Notes under the pieces: model-generated | What the model saw: only the letters and a program-made list of their open reading frames with translations | Database searches by the model: none | What the model was told of the DNA's origin: nothing | Source of the DNA: Epilithonimonas sp. JDS | GTDB lineage: Bacteria; Bacteroidota; Bacteroidia; Flavobacteriales; Weeksellaceae | Length of the DNA: 64,000 nucleotides | NCBI RefSeq assembly: GCF_021261315.1 | Contig: NZ_JAJSAX010000001.1 | Span: 682,001 to 746,000, forward strand | Direction: 5' to 3' | Shown: piece by piece, positions 24,891 to 32,825 of the stretch | How positions within the stretch are numbered: position 1 is the first letter of the stretch | Layout of the letters: every line of letters begins with the position of its first letter | Position numbers and translations under genes: made by a program

Positions 24891-26138
24891 TTAGATTGCA
24901 GGCAAAATCTTCCCAGAAACTTCCCCAAATCCAACTCGGATGCCGTCTTTCTCAGACCAAGCTTTCATCGTCACCGTATCGCCGTCTTCTATGAATTTTC
25001 TTTCGATGCCATTTTTCAATTGCAATGATTTGGTTCCTTTCCAAGATAATTCCAGCATCGAACCATAGGATTTTTCGTCTTCTCCGGAAATCGTTCCGCT
25101 GGCGTAAACATCGCCAACTTCCACATTGCAACCATTGACCGTGTGATGCGCCAACTGCTGGAACATATTCCAATACATAAATTTGTAATTGCTTTGTGAA
25201 ATCAGATTTTCTTCGGAGTTTTCCGGCTTCAAATAAACTTCAAGATTGATGTCGTAATTTTTGTCTCCTTCGAATTTCAGATAATCTAAAACTTCCGGTT
25301 CTTGCTTTGGAGATTCAGTTTTGAATGGTTTTAAAGCTTCCAAAGTCACAATCCAAGGCGAAATAGACGAGCCGAAATTCTTTCCTAAAAACGGTCCCAA
25401 TGGCACATATTCCCAACTTTGAATATCTCTCGCCGACCAATCATTGAAAATCATCATTCCGAAAATCGCATCTTCTGCCTCAGCCACAGAAATCCTATCA
25501 CCCAAATCTGTATTTTTATTCACGACAAATGCCATTTCTAATTCAAAATCCAGCTGTTTTGATGCACTGAAAATCGGTTTATCTGCATCCGGCGGTTTGA
25601 TTTGTCCGCAAGGTCTGATGATATCAATGCCAGATAAAACAATTGACGAAGCACGACCGTGATAACCAACCGGCAAATGTTTCCAGTTTGGAAGAAGCGC
25701 ATTCGCAGGGTCGCGGAACATCATCCCGACATTGGTTGCGTGCTGGATACTGCTGTAAAAATCGGTGTAATTCGGGATGTGCAAAGGCATCATCATTTGG
25801 ATTTCGTCGAGATTATAGAAGCAATCTGTAATCGTCCGTTCGTCTTTTGAAAGAAGTGAATCTTCCAATAACATTTGTTGGATTTTTTCTCTGACTTTAT
25901 TCGTAACTGGTTTTCCAAGTTCGATGAACTCGTTGATTGTGTAAGCTTCGAACACATTGTCGTCCATTTCGGTGATTTCTTCGAAGTAGCCAAGGTCGTA
26001 CAAAGTCGCCAAATCGATGACAATGTCGCCAATTCTCGTGGCGCAGGCAATAAATTCTTTATTGAAAACACAAACGCCAAACGGAATATTGTGAATGGAA
26101 AAGTCTGAATCTGAGGAATATTCTATAAATGATTTCAT
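24891..26138 (-). CDS. fahA: Fumarylacetoacetase
   Basis: Last enzyme of tyrosine/homogentisate breakdown: splits fumarylacetoacetate into fumarate and acetoacetate. At 415 residues it has the N-terminal FAH domain (FSIHNIPFGVCVFN) and the C-terminal hydrolase domain with YSSIQHATNVGMMFRD, PVGYHGRASSIVLSG, the metal-binding ELEMAFVVN and MIFNDWSARDIQ, and ASGTISGEDEKSYGSMLELSW. All are diagnostic for eukaryote-type fumarylacetoacetases rather than short FAH-domain isomerases. It follows hppD on the minus strand, but a terminator hairpin lies between them. Homogentisate dioxygenase is encoded 4 kb away at 30417. Confidence 0.95.
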   Translation of the reverse strand: MKSFIEYSSDSDFSIHNIPFGVCVFNKEFIACATRIGDIVIDLATLYDLGYFEEITEMDDNVFEAYTINEFIELGKPVTNKVREKIQQMLLEDSLLSKDERTITDCFYNLDEIQMMMPLHIPNYTDFYSSIQHATNVGMMFRDPANALLPNWKHLPVGYHGRASSIVLSGIDIIRPCGQIKPPDADKPIFSASKQLDFELEMAFVVNKNTDLGDRISVAEAEDAIFGMMIFNDWSARDIQSWEYVPLGPFLGKNFGSSISPWIVTLEALKPFKTESPKQEPEVLDYLKFEGDKNYDINLEVYLKPENSEENLISQSNYKFMYWNMFQQLAHHTVNGCNVEVGDVYASGTISGEDEKSYGSMLELSWKGTKSLQLKNGIERKFIEDGDTVTMKAWSEKDGIRVGFGEVSGKILPAI

Positions 26139-26180
26139 ATTGTAGAAGTTAGAATTTTAGATGTTAGAATCTAGACAAAA

Positions 26181-26210
26181 AATTAAAGCATTAAAAATAA
26201 TGCTTTAATT
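26181..26210 (-). terminator. Terminator between hppD and fahA
   Basis: AATTAAAGCATT (26181-26192) and AATGCTTTAATT (26199-26210) form a perfect 12-bp AT-rich stem. On the minus strand it follows the hppD stop at 26230 and is trailed by TTTTTT, so it should limit read-through into fahA. Confidence 0.7.
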
Positions 26211-26229
26211 CTATAATGAATGATTTGGT

Positions 26230-27360
26230 TTATAAGTTGCCACGCTTTTCCTGCTCTTTTTCCAAGGCTTCGAAAAGTGCTTTGAAATTTCCGGCACCGA
26301 AGCTCTGAGCGCCGTGTCTCTCGATGATTTCGTAGAACAACGTTGGTCTGTCTTCCACGGGTTTTGTGAAGATTTGAAGTAGGTAACCTTCTTCATCACA
26401 ATCCACCAAAATGCCTAAATCCTGAAGTTTTCTGATGTCTTCGTCAATGTTCCCAACTCTATCCGGAATCATATCGTAATAGGCTTCTGGCGGTGGTGAA
26501 AGAAATTCTACGCCTCTGCTTTTCAGTTCTGTAACGGTTTTCACGATATCCTTTGTCGCAACGGCAATGTGCTGAACGCCTTCTCCTTCGTAGAAATCGA
26601 GATATTCCTCAACCTGAGATTTTCTTTGACCTTCTGCTGGTTCGTTGATTGGAAACTTTGCAAATCCGTTTCCGTTGGACATTACTTTTGACATCAAAGC
26701 CGAATATTCTGTGTTGATTTGTTTGTCATCAAATGAGAGAATATTCACAAATCCCATCACTTTTTCGTACCACTCCACCGTTGGAATCATCCTGTCCCAG
26801 CCGACATTTCCAACACAATGGTCCACGTACAAAAGTCCAACATCAGAAGGATTGTAATCGCTTTTCCAAGGTTCGTAGCCTGGCATAAATGCGCCGTTGT
26901 AATTTTTACGTTCCACGAACATATGAACCGTTTCGCCGTAAGTGTAGATTCCGGACATCTTCACTTCGCCAAATTCGTCGGTCAAAGTTTGAGGTTCCAG
27001 ATATGGTTTTCCGCCACGTTTTGTGGTTTCTTCAAAGGCTTTTTCGGCATCATCTACCCAAAGTGCCAAAATTTTAACGCCGTCTCCGTGTTTTTTCTGA
27101 TGTTCGCAAATTGGAGAATTGGATTTAAGTCCTGAAGTCAAAACCAATCTGATTTTTCCTTGCTGAAGAACATAAGATGAGCGGTCTCGCACGCCAGTTT
27201 CCGGACCAGCATAAGCTAAGGACTGAAAACCGAATGCGGTTTTGTAAAAATGCGCCGCCTGCTTGGCATTTCCTACATAAAACTCTAAATAATCTGTTCC
27301 GTTGATGGGGAGAAAATTCTCGGCTTGTGCGATTTTCTCGGCAAAAGTGAGTGTTGACAT
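26230..27360 (-). CDS. hppD: 4-hydroxyphenylpyruvate dioxygenase
   Basis: Iron(II) dioxygenase converting 4-hydroxyphenylpyruvate to homogentisate. The 376 residues comprise two glyoxalase/bleomycin-fold domains. Residues LYVDHCVGNV (first iron His), EGVQHIAVAT (second His) and YLLQIFTKP with the following LFYEIIERHGAQSFGAGNFKALF (shown by FYEIIERHGAQSFG; Glu ligand) are conserved family motifs. Start chosen at 27360 (MSTLTFAEKIAQ); an upstream in-frame ATG at 27393 adds 11 lysine-rich residues and lies over the promoter. An operator-like palindrome and a near-consensus -7 element lie upstream. Confidence 0.95.
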   Translation of the reverse strand: MSTLTFAEKIAQAENFLPINGTDYLEFYVGNAKQAAHFYKTAFGFQSLAYAGPETGVRDRSSYVLQQGKIRLVLTSGLKSNSPICEHQKKHGDGVKILALWVDDAEKAFEETTKRGGKPYLEPQTLTDEFGEVKMSGIYTYGETVHMFVERKNYNGAFMPGYEPWKSDYNPSDVGLLYVDHCVGNVGWDRMIPTVEWYEKVMGFVNILSFDDKQINTEYSALMSKVMSNGNGFAKFPINEPAEGQRKSQVEEYLDFYEGEGVQHIAVATKDIVKTVTELKSRGVEFLSPPPEAYYDMIPDRVGNIDEDIRKLQDLGILVDCDEEGYLLQIFTKPVEDRPTLFYEIIERHGAQSFGAGNFKALFEALEKEQEKRGNL

Positions 27361-27389
27361 TTTACTTTTTACTTTTATATCTGTTGATG

Positions 27390-27432
27390 CCAAGATAAGA
27401 ATTTTTCGGAAACTAACTAACGATTGTTAGTT
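27390..27432 (-). promoter_or_regulatory. hppD promoter with overlapping operator-like palindrome
   Basis: On the minus strand TATCTTGG (27390-27397) is one base from the TAnnTTTG -7 element. CTAACGATTGTTAG (27417-27430) is a palindrome with half-sites CTAAC/GTTAG, and a larger pair AACTAAC (27411) / GTTAGTT (27426) overlaps it, placing a likely repressor or activator site over the -33 region. The rest of the 373-bp gap to 27733 is AT-rich with no gene seen. Confidence 0.4.
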
Positions 27433-27719
27433 TTAAGAATTTGAGATATAAAATTATAATGTTTTATTACTGTAATGGGAATGATGGAAAGAATGCAATC
27501 GTTTGCATAATTAAAATATTAAATTAAATACTATCCGTATAAAAATATAAATATTTATCAACAATCCCGATTATAATTTAATTATTCGTACACATATCAC
27601 ATTATATGTTATAAATAACACAATATGTATTTTTAAGTATATTTAAGTTTACAAACTTATGATTTGGATCACTACATTTGTTAGAGAGTTATCACAGATT
27701 CTAAAAACACAAGTCAAGA

Positions 27720-27745
27720 AAAAAGCCGTATTGCTACGGCTTTTT
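27720..27745 (-). terminator. Terminator overlapping the end of the HTH-like gene
   Basis: AAAAAGCCGTA (27720-27730) and TACGGCTTTTT (27735-27745) form a perfect 11-bp stem with loop TTGC. On the minus strand its 5' arm contains the last codons of the gene at 27734-28528, so stop codon and terminator overlap. Confidence 0.8.
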
Positions 27746-28528
27746 GTATAATCTGTTATTCAAAAGTCCTGAATTGGGATTGTAGTTATCCCAAATTTGC
27801 CAGGCATTATTTTTTTTCTTAATAAAATAAATTTGTGTATTGAGCTCATTCACAATATGTTCCTCTCCAGTTTCTTCTACTACAAAAACCAGATTCCAAA
27901 ACTCCTGTGTTTTAATTACCATCTTATCGGCTTCCTCTGATATGACATCCAGATCAAAGATTTCAAAATTGGACCGGTTGTTATGGGTGAATAGCTTCAA
28001 TCCATTTTCGCAAAGTTTGGAGCTGTAAGTTTTAATCCTTTCGATAAAAGGTGACTCTGGGAAGATCAATTCTTCAAAAACTTCAAGTTTCAATTCCGGG
28101 AAATATTTGAAAAATTCAAAATTGGTGTGGCAATATCGGTAGACAATGTCGGTAGTTAATTCCTTACTGAAAGCATTTTCGTTATAGAGATTCGCTTCTT
28201 TCACATTCATCACATAAGCATTCAGATCCTTGAAACCCAGAAAAATACAAATCTTATCCAAGGTCTTGATAAACCTCAGATCGTTATGCGTTTTGTAGTG
28301 ATAATCGCTTTCGAAAAAGCGTTGCAATGTAATGTGCGAAATGCTGGTTCCGAGTTCGAACTTTCGTTCGTTCTGCAATTCTTCCCTTTTGGAAAGATCC
28401 TCCTTAATGATTTCAGAAAGAATAATGTAATGACTTCGTTTCCAGGGATTTGAATTTCCTAAGATCGAATTTTGAATAATTGGTTGTTGCCGAATTTCCT
28501 CCTTCAGCAAGTTGTATATCGATTTCAA
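27734..28528 (-). CDS. Hypothetical protein, possible DNA-binding regulator
   Basis: A 264-residue cytosolic protein without signal peptide or membrane segment. The first 130 residues are helical and include RKFELGTSISHITLQRFF followed by FIKTLDKICIFLGFKDLNAY, which looks like a helix-turn-helix-type N-terminus found in flavobacterial proteins of unknown function. The second half (VIKTQEFWNLVFVVEETGEEH, AWQIWDNYNPNSG) resembles a SnoaL/NTF2-like fold with typical W-x-I-x-D-N ending. Neither assignment is secure. It is a single-gene unit between terminators at 27720 and 28569, next to the hppD promoter region. Confidence 0.6.
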   Translation of the reverse strand: MKSIYNLLKEEIRQQPIIQNSILGNSNPWKRSHYIILSEIIKEDLSKREELQNERKFELGTSISHITLQRFFESDYHYKTHNDLRFIKTLDKICIFLGFKDLNAYVMNVKEANLYNENAFSKELTTDIVYRYCHTNFEFFKYFPELKLEVFEELIFPESPFIERIKTYSSKLCENGLKLFTHNNRSNFEIFDLDVISEEADKMVIKTQEFWNLVFVVEETGEEHIVNELNTQIYFIKKKNNAWQIWDNYNPNSGLLNNRLYKKP

Positions 28529-28568
28529 TCAGTTTTTTTTCTTTTGTGTTCAATCAAATATACAACAA

Positions 28569-28590
28569 AAAGCCTCAAAACAGAGGCTTT
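28569..28590 (-). terminator. Terminator after CoA transferase gene
   Basis: AAAGCCTC (28569-28576) and GAGGCTTT (28583-28590), perfect 8-bp stem with a 6-base loop; on the minus strand followed by TTTTTG. Confidence 0.75.
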
Positions 28591-28618
28591 AAAAATCATA
28601 AAAAAATATTAAATTTTA

Positions 28619-29890
28619 TTATTTGAATCTTTCGAACGCGGCTTTGTCCAGCATTTCCCTGTCATCGGGATGCGAAATTTCTATCAAAGCCTGAGCTCTT
28701 TGACGAAGATTTTTTCCATAAAGATAAGCCGTTCCAAATTCCGTCACCACGTAATGAATATGACCTCTGGTTGTCACCACGCCAGCACCTTGCTTTAGGA
28801 AAGGAACAATTCTAGGAACACCTTTTTTAGTTCTGGACGAAAGTGCCATAATTGGTTTTCCGCCTTCGCTCAACGCCGCACCACGCATAAAATCCATCTG
28901 TCCGCCAATCCCGCTGAACTGATAAGTTCCGATAGAATCTGCACAAACCTGTCCTGTCAAATCAATTTCGATTGCCGAATTGATGGCGTGCATTTTCTTG
29001 TTTTTCATAATGTTGATCGGAAAATTCACGTGCTGAACATCCATAAATGCCACCGCCGGATTATCATCTACAAAGTCGTACAATCTTCTGGTCCCGAAAC
29101 AAAAACTCGTGATCGTTCTGTTGGCGTGAGTGCCTTTATATTTATTATTAATGACATCATTTTTGATTAAATCGATGACACCATCACTCAACATTTCTGT
29201 ATGGACACCAAGATCTTTGTGGTTGTGAAGGCATTGCAAAACCGCATCCGGAATGGTTCCGATTCCCATTTGGATCGTTGCTTTGTCATCAATCAATTCG
29301 GCCACATTTCTACCGATCTTCATTTCTTCCTCACCCACTTTCTCGCTGTAATTAATGGTCAAAAGCTCTTCCTCGCTCCACACCAATTTTTCGATTCGGT
29401 TGATGTGGATCATTCCATCGCCGTGGGTTCTTGGCATTTTCGGATTGACGATTGCGATGATTTTTTTTGCCGTATCAATCGCGCTTCTCGCAACATCAAC
29501 AGATGTTCCCAAAGTGCAATATCCGTGAGCATCCGGAGGTGAAACGGTGATCAAAGCGACATCAATTGGCAAGATCCCATTTTTGAAAAGAATTGGGATT
29601 TCACTCAAAAAGATTGGAACGTAATCGCCATTTTCGGAATTCACAGCTTCACGCACAGGCGCAGATGTGAATAGTGAATTGATGTAGAAACTATCTTTAT
29701 ATTGAGGTTTGGCGATTTCCACATTGCCTTGCTGTGTGATGGAAACCATCTCCACATCTTTCAAGCGTGAGGACTGCTTTGCCAATTCATCGTACAAAAG
29801 GTTGGGAGTACACGCACTTCCGTGTCCGAAAATCCTGTCACCACTTTTAATGATTGAAACTGCTTCTTCTGGGCTTACATAATTAATCAT
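28619..29890 (-). CDS. Acetyl-CoA hydrolase/transferase family CoA transferase
   Basis: A 423-residue family I CoA transferase of the acetyl-CoA:4-hydroxybutyrate/succinate type. The N-terminal half has GDRIFGHGSACTPNLL and VSPPDAHGYCTLGTSVD; the C-terminal half has IQMGIGTIPDAVLQ, GVHTEMLSDGVIDL (with the candidate catalytic Glu further on), GIGGQMDFMRGAALSEGGK and VVTTRGHIHYVVTEFG, all diagnostic. It moves CoA between short-chain acids, and could activate acetoacetate or succinate produced nearby, but no partner is fixed by sequence. It is transcribed alone, ending in its own terminator. Confidence 0.9.
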   Translation of the reverse strand: MINYVSPEEAVSIIKSGDRIFGHGSACTPNLLYDELAKQSSRLKDVEMVSITQQGNVEIAKPQYKDSFYINSLFTSAPVREAVNSENGDYVPIFLSEIPILFKNGILPIDVALITVSPPDAHGYCTLGTSVDVARSAIDTAKKIIAIVNPKMPRTHGDGMIHINRIEKLVWSEEELLTINYSEKVGEEEMKIGRNVAELIDDKATIQMGIGTIPDAVLQCLHNHKDLGVHTEMLSDGVIDLIKNDVINNKYKGTHANRTITSFCFGTRRLYDFVDDNPAVAFMDVQHVNFPINIMKNKKMHAINSAIEIDLTGQVCADSIGTYQFSGIGGQMDFMRGAALSEGGKPIMALSSRTKKGVPRIVPFLKQGAGVVTTRGHIHYVVTEFGTAYLYGKNLRQRAQALIEISHPDDREMLDKAAFERFK

Positions 29891-30062
29891 TGCTTTTTAT
29901 TTTTAACAAAGTTAGAATTTAATTAAATGGTAAAAAATGAGCATTATCAGCCAACTCTCTATTTATCAGTTAAAATGATAAAAGTCACAATAATATTTTG
30001 AGAATTCAATAAAATGATTTTACTTTGCAATTCAAAGTTCTTTATAATAATTAAATTTTAAA

Positions 30063-30356
30063 ATGATGATAATACAAAATCGTACCTCAGCTTTTATTTA
30101 TTCTGCAGCAGCACTAATTTTGACTGCACCACTTATTGCAATGCAATTCACAACCGAAGTTAATTGGACAGCTTCAGATTTTCTAATTATGGGCGCGTTA
30201 CTTTTTACAACTGCATTTGCTGTAGATTTTGTCTTGAAAAAAGTAAAGACTCTCAAATCCAGATTGATTTTAGTTTTCGGGATTATTGCTTTATTAATTT
30301 TGATTTGGGCAGAAATGGCCGTTGGAATTTTTGGAAGCCCGATTGCCGGGAGCTAA
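30063..30356 (+). CDS. Small membrane protein, hypothetical
   Basis: A 97-residue protein with three hydrophobic helices: FIYSAAALILTAPLIAMQF, FLIMGALLFTTAFAVDFVL and LILVFGIIALLILIWAEMAVG. The sequence resembles small uncharacterised Bacteroidota membrane proteins of about 95 residues; no function known. Start could be either of two adjacent ATGs (30063 or 30066). It is a monocistronic unit converging on hmgA, with a shared hairpin downstream. Confidence 0.65.
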   Translation: MMIIQNRTSAFIYSAAALILTAPLIAMQFTTEVNWTASDFLIMGALLFTTAFAVDFVLKKVKTLKSRLILVFGIIALLILIWAEMAVGIFGSPIAGS

Positions 30357-30382
30357 TTCATTTAATTTTGAACTAAATTTAA

Positions 30383-30406
30383 AAAGCTAACATTACTGTT
30401 AGCTTT
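30383..30406. terminator. Bidirectional terminator before hmgA end
   Basis: AAAGCTAAC (30383-30391) and GTTAGCTTT (30398-30406) form a perfect 9-bp stem, 6-base loop, with A and T tracts outside on both strands, between convergent genes. Confidence 0.8.
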
Positions 30407-30416
30407 CTTTATTGAT

Positions 30417-31571
30417 TTAATCTTCCAACCAACTCGTCTTGTAACTCGGGTCTTCCACTTTTATCGCTTCTTCCGTCAGTTTGAAAGGCCTGAACGGGTC
30501 AACCATCACCGCATATTCGTCGGTAGATTTTTTGCCGATGCTTCGTTCCATCGCGCCTGGATGAGGACCGTGAACTACACCACCTGGATGTAGTGAAAAA
30601 TCCATCAAATCCACGTGGTTTCTGCTCATAAAATCGCCTTCCGTGTAAAACAAAACCTCATCCGAATCGATATTCGAATGGTTGTATGGCGCAGGAATCG
30701 CTTGTGGATGATAATCGTACATTCTTGCCACGAATGAGCACACCACAAAATTATGCGCTTCGAAGTTCTGATGAACCGGAGGCGGTTGATGAATTCTCCC
30801 CGTAATCGGTTCGAAGTTCTTAATATTGAATTTATAAGGATAAAAATAACCGTCCCAACCTACAACGTCAAACGGATGCGTGGCATAAATGAAATCCGTG
30901 ATTTGATTTTCCTTTTTCACTTTGATGAGAAAATCGCCTTTCTCATTTTTCGGTTCTACGAAAGTTGGCGGAACAATATCGCGCTCACAAAACGGAGAAT
31001 GCTCCAGCAATTGTCCGAACTCATTTCGGTAACGCTTCGGCGTGTAAATCGGAGAATGCGCTTCTATGAAAAGAAAAACATTGTCTTCGGATTCCAATTC
31101 CAATTGATAAATCGTACCTCTTGGAATGATGAGATAATCGCCGACAGAAAACTGAATGTTTCCGAGCATTGTTTTCAGAATTCCTTTTCCTGCGTGAACG
31201 AAAAATAGTTCGTCGCATTCTGCATTTTTATAGAAATAGTCAGGAGATTTTCTTGGTTTCGACAGACCCATTTTCAAATCATTGTTTAGCATCAAAACCT
31301 TTCGGCTTTCCAAAAAGTCATCCTCGGCGGTCACTTTTGCGCCTTTTATCATTCTTGGCGTGACGTTTTTCTCGACTGCGATTGTCGGCGTCACGTCTTT
31401 TGCTTCGCCAATGGATTTGATTTGAGTAGGGCGATGTGTGTGATACAACAACGATGCAATGCCGTGAAAACCCTCTGTTCCGAAGAGTTGCTCGTAATAG
31501 AACTGGTCGTCTTCGGATTTGAAAACCGTGTGTCTTTTTGGTGGAATCTTACCTAGCTGAACGTATCTCAT
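30417..31571 (-). CDS. hmgA: Homogentisate 1,2-dioxygenase
   Basis: Non-haem iron ring-cleavage enzyme of tyrosine breakdown, making maleylacetoacetate from homogentisate. The 384 residues are a cupin with FFVHAGKGILKTMLG, YLIIPRGTIYQLE, VVGWDGYFYPYKFNI, PPVHQNFEAHNFVVCSF and the iron-binding MDFSLHPGGVVHGPHPGAMERSIG (in part LHPGGVVHGPHPG). Start at 31571 (MRYVQLGKIPPKRH) is the conserved N-terminus; an in-frame ATG eight codons upstream is less likely. It acts between the HPPD and fumarylacetoacetase encoded at 24891-27360. Maleylacetoacetate isomerase is not seen in the window. Confidence 0.94.
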   Translation of the reverse strand: MRYVQLGKIPPKRHTVFKSEDDQFYYEQLFGTEGFHGIASLLYHTHRPTQIKSIGEAKDVTPTIAVEKNVTPRMIKGAKVTAEDDFLESRKVLMLNNDLKMGLSKPRKSPDYFYKNAECDELFFVHAGKGILKTMLGNIQFSVGDYLIIPRGTIYQLELESEDNVFLFIEAHSPIYTPKRYRNEFGQLLEHSPFCERDIVPPTFVEPKNEKGDFLIKVKKENQITDFIYATHPFDVVGWDGYFYPYKFNIKNFEPITGRIHQPPPVHQNFEAHNFVVCSFVARMYDYHPQAIPAPYNHSNIDSDEVLFYTEGDFMSRNHVDLMDFSLHPGGVVHGPHPGAMERSIGKKSTDEYAVMVDPFRPFKLTEEAIKVEDPSYKTSWLED

Positions 31572-31724
31572 TTTGTTGGATTTGGCTTTTCTCAAATGTA
31601 ATATTTTTTTCTGATACTTTGATTTGAACGCTAAGTGCGCTAAGATTTATTTGATATTATTGAAAACACTTTAAGGTTCGCAAAGGTGTAAAACGCATCA
31701 AAGAAAATTAAAAAACAGTTCACA

Positions 31725-31785
31725 TCAATTTTGTCTTTCCGTAGGAATCTAGACTGTTGAGATTCCTACGGAATGACAAAATTGA
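31725..31785. repeat. Near-perfect 26-bp inverted repeat
   Basis: Arms 31725-31750 and 31760-31785 are complementary at 25 of 26 positions, key ends TCAATTTTGTC and GTAGGAATCT, loop of 9 bases. It forms a long hairpin in the 425-bp gap between hmgA and the Bax inhibitor gene. There is no T run directly after it, so it is more like a dispersed element or MITE than a terminator. Confidence 0.7.
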
Positions 31786-31817
31786 GTTTTTATGCTACCT
31801 TTGAATTGTACTGAAAA

Positions 31818-31911
31818 TTGCAGCCCGACTTGAGTGGAAATCCTTTTTTTGTGGCTGGAAAAGCTAAGCAAAAAAGATTGGGAACGGAAGGCGGAAATAG
31901 CTGCCCAAATA
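31818..31911 (+). ncRNA. Flavo-1-like structured RNA repeat, copy 3
   Basis: Most compact copy: GCAGCCCGACTTGAGTGG, AAATCCTTTTTTTG, GCAAAAAAGATTGGGAACGG, AAATAGCTGCCCAAAT. The central stem ATCCTTTTTT/AAAAAAGAT and closing stem GCAGC/GCTGC are preserved. It lies directly upstream of the promoter of the Bax inhibitor gene. Confidence 0.5.
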
Positions 31912-31945
31912 ATACTAAATAATTAAAAGATTAAATAATTAGCAA

Positions 31946-31975
31946 TTTGTGGTTATTGGGAAAATCTTATCTTTG
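31946..31975 (+). promoter_or_regulatory. Promoter of the Bax inhibitor-1 gene
   Basis: TTTG (31946-31949), 18 bp, TATCTTTG (31968-31975): a full match to the Bacteroidota TTTG/TAnnTTTG consensus. ATG follows 22 bp later at 31998. Confidence 0.65.
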
Positions 31976-31997
31976 AGATTATTAAAATTTTTTACAA

Positions 31998-32681
31998 ATG
32001 AATGATTCATTAATGGTTTCGGAAATTTCGGAAATCGAAAGAGCAGAATTTTACAGAAAAACGTATATGCACGTCGCAGTGGCGATTTTGGCGTTCGGAG
32101 CGGTGGAATATTTGTTGTTGAAAACGATTCCGTTGGAAATGGTTTTATCGATGGTTTCGGGTAAATATATCTGGCTGGCGGTCATCGGCGTTTTTTGGTT
32201 AGCGTCTATGCTGGCGACAAAACTATCGTTTTCGGTTTCCAAAAATATGCAGTATTTGGGATTGGGATTGTACGTTTTGATAGAAGCGGTCATCTTCCTT
32301 CCAATGTTGGGAATCGCAAGTTTGTACGCACCGGAAATCATCACGCAGGCTGCGCTGGTAACGGCATTTATGTTTGCTGGATTGACGGCGGCAGTTTTCC
32401 TGACGAACAAAGATTTTTCTTTCCTTAGAAACATCATCGTGATTGGTGGATTTGTAGCGCTGGGCGTGATTGTAGTTGGCGCAATTTTCGGATTCAATCT
32501 TGGTCTTTGGTTCTCTTTGGCGATGGTTGCGTTGGCAAGTGCGAGTATTTTGTATGAGACTTACAACATCAAAAATCAATACTCAAAAGGTCAATATGTA
32601 GGCGCAGCTTTACAATTGTTCGCATCTATTATGCTATTGTTCTGGTATATTTTGAGAGTATTTTTGAGCAGAAGAGATTAG
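31998..32681 (+). CDS. Bax inhibitor-1/YccA family membrane protein
   Basis: A 227-residue inner-membrane protein with seven predicted helices, matching the Bax inhibitor-1 (BI-1/YbhL/YccA) family. The family-typical start SEIERAEFYRKTYMHVAVAILAFGAVEYLL is present in part (AEFYRKTYMHVAVAILAFG), and the helix with NLGLWFSLAMVALASASILYETYNI carries the conserved acidic residue. Members are pH-sensitive calcium leak channels or modulators of membrane proteases in other bacteria; the role here is unknown. Single gene with consensus promoter and terminator. Confidence 0.88.
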   Translation: MNDSLMVSEISEIERAEFYRKTYMHVAVAILAFGAVEYLLLKTIPLEMVLSMVSGKYIWLAVIGVFWLASMLATKLSFSVSKNMQYLGLGLYVLIEAVIFLPMLGIASLYAPEIITQAALVTAFMFAGLTAAVFLTNKDFSFLRNIIVIGGFVALGVIVVGAIFGFNLGLWFSLAMVALASASILYETYNIKNQYSKGQYVGAALQLFASIMLLFWYILRVFLSRRD

Positions 32682-32720
32682 AAAAGATGTTAGAATCTAG
32701 ATTTTAGACAAGTAATATTA

Positions 32721-32750
32721 AACTCATCATCTTTTTGATGAGTTTTTTTT
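32721..32750 (+). terminator. Terminator after Bax inhibitor-1 gene
   Basis: AACTCATCA (32721-32729) and TGATGAGTT (32736-32744) pair perfectly, 6-base loop, followed by six further T. Confidence 0.85.
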
Positions 32751-32797
32751 GTGTCCGGAAATTAAATTGAAAGCAAATTTTTTATTTCTAATAAAAT

Positions 32798-32815
32798 TGT
32801 TAGTTTTGTCTAACA
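32798..32815 (+). promoter_or_regulatory. Palindrome over the -7 element of the TonB receptor gene
   Basis: TGTTAG-TTTTGT-CTAACA is a perfect 6-6-6 palindrome. TAGTTTTG at 32801-32808 inside it fits TAnnTTTG, so a bound regulator would block the promoter. The ATG is at 32826. The half-site resembles the CTAAC/GTTAG palindrome at hppD. Confidence 0.4.
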
Positions 32816-32825
32816 TTATTGTTTT

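Noticed and set aside
31818-31911. Open reading frame LQPDLSGNPFFVAGK... through the Flavo-1-like copy
   Set aside because: No start codon and the frame is not kept in the copy at 370, so the repeat is better explained as RNA structure.
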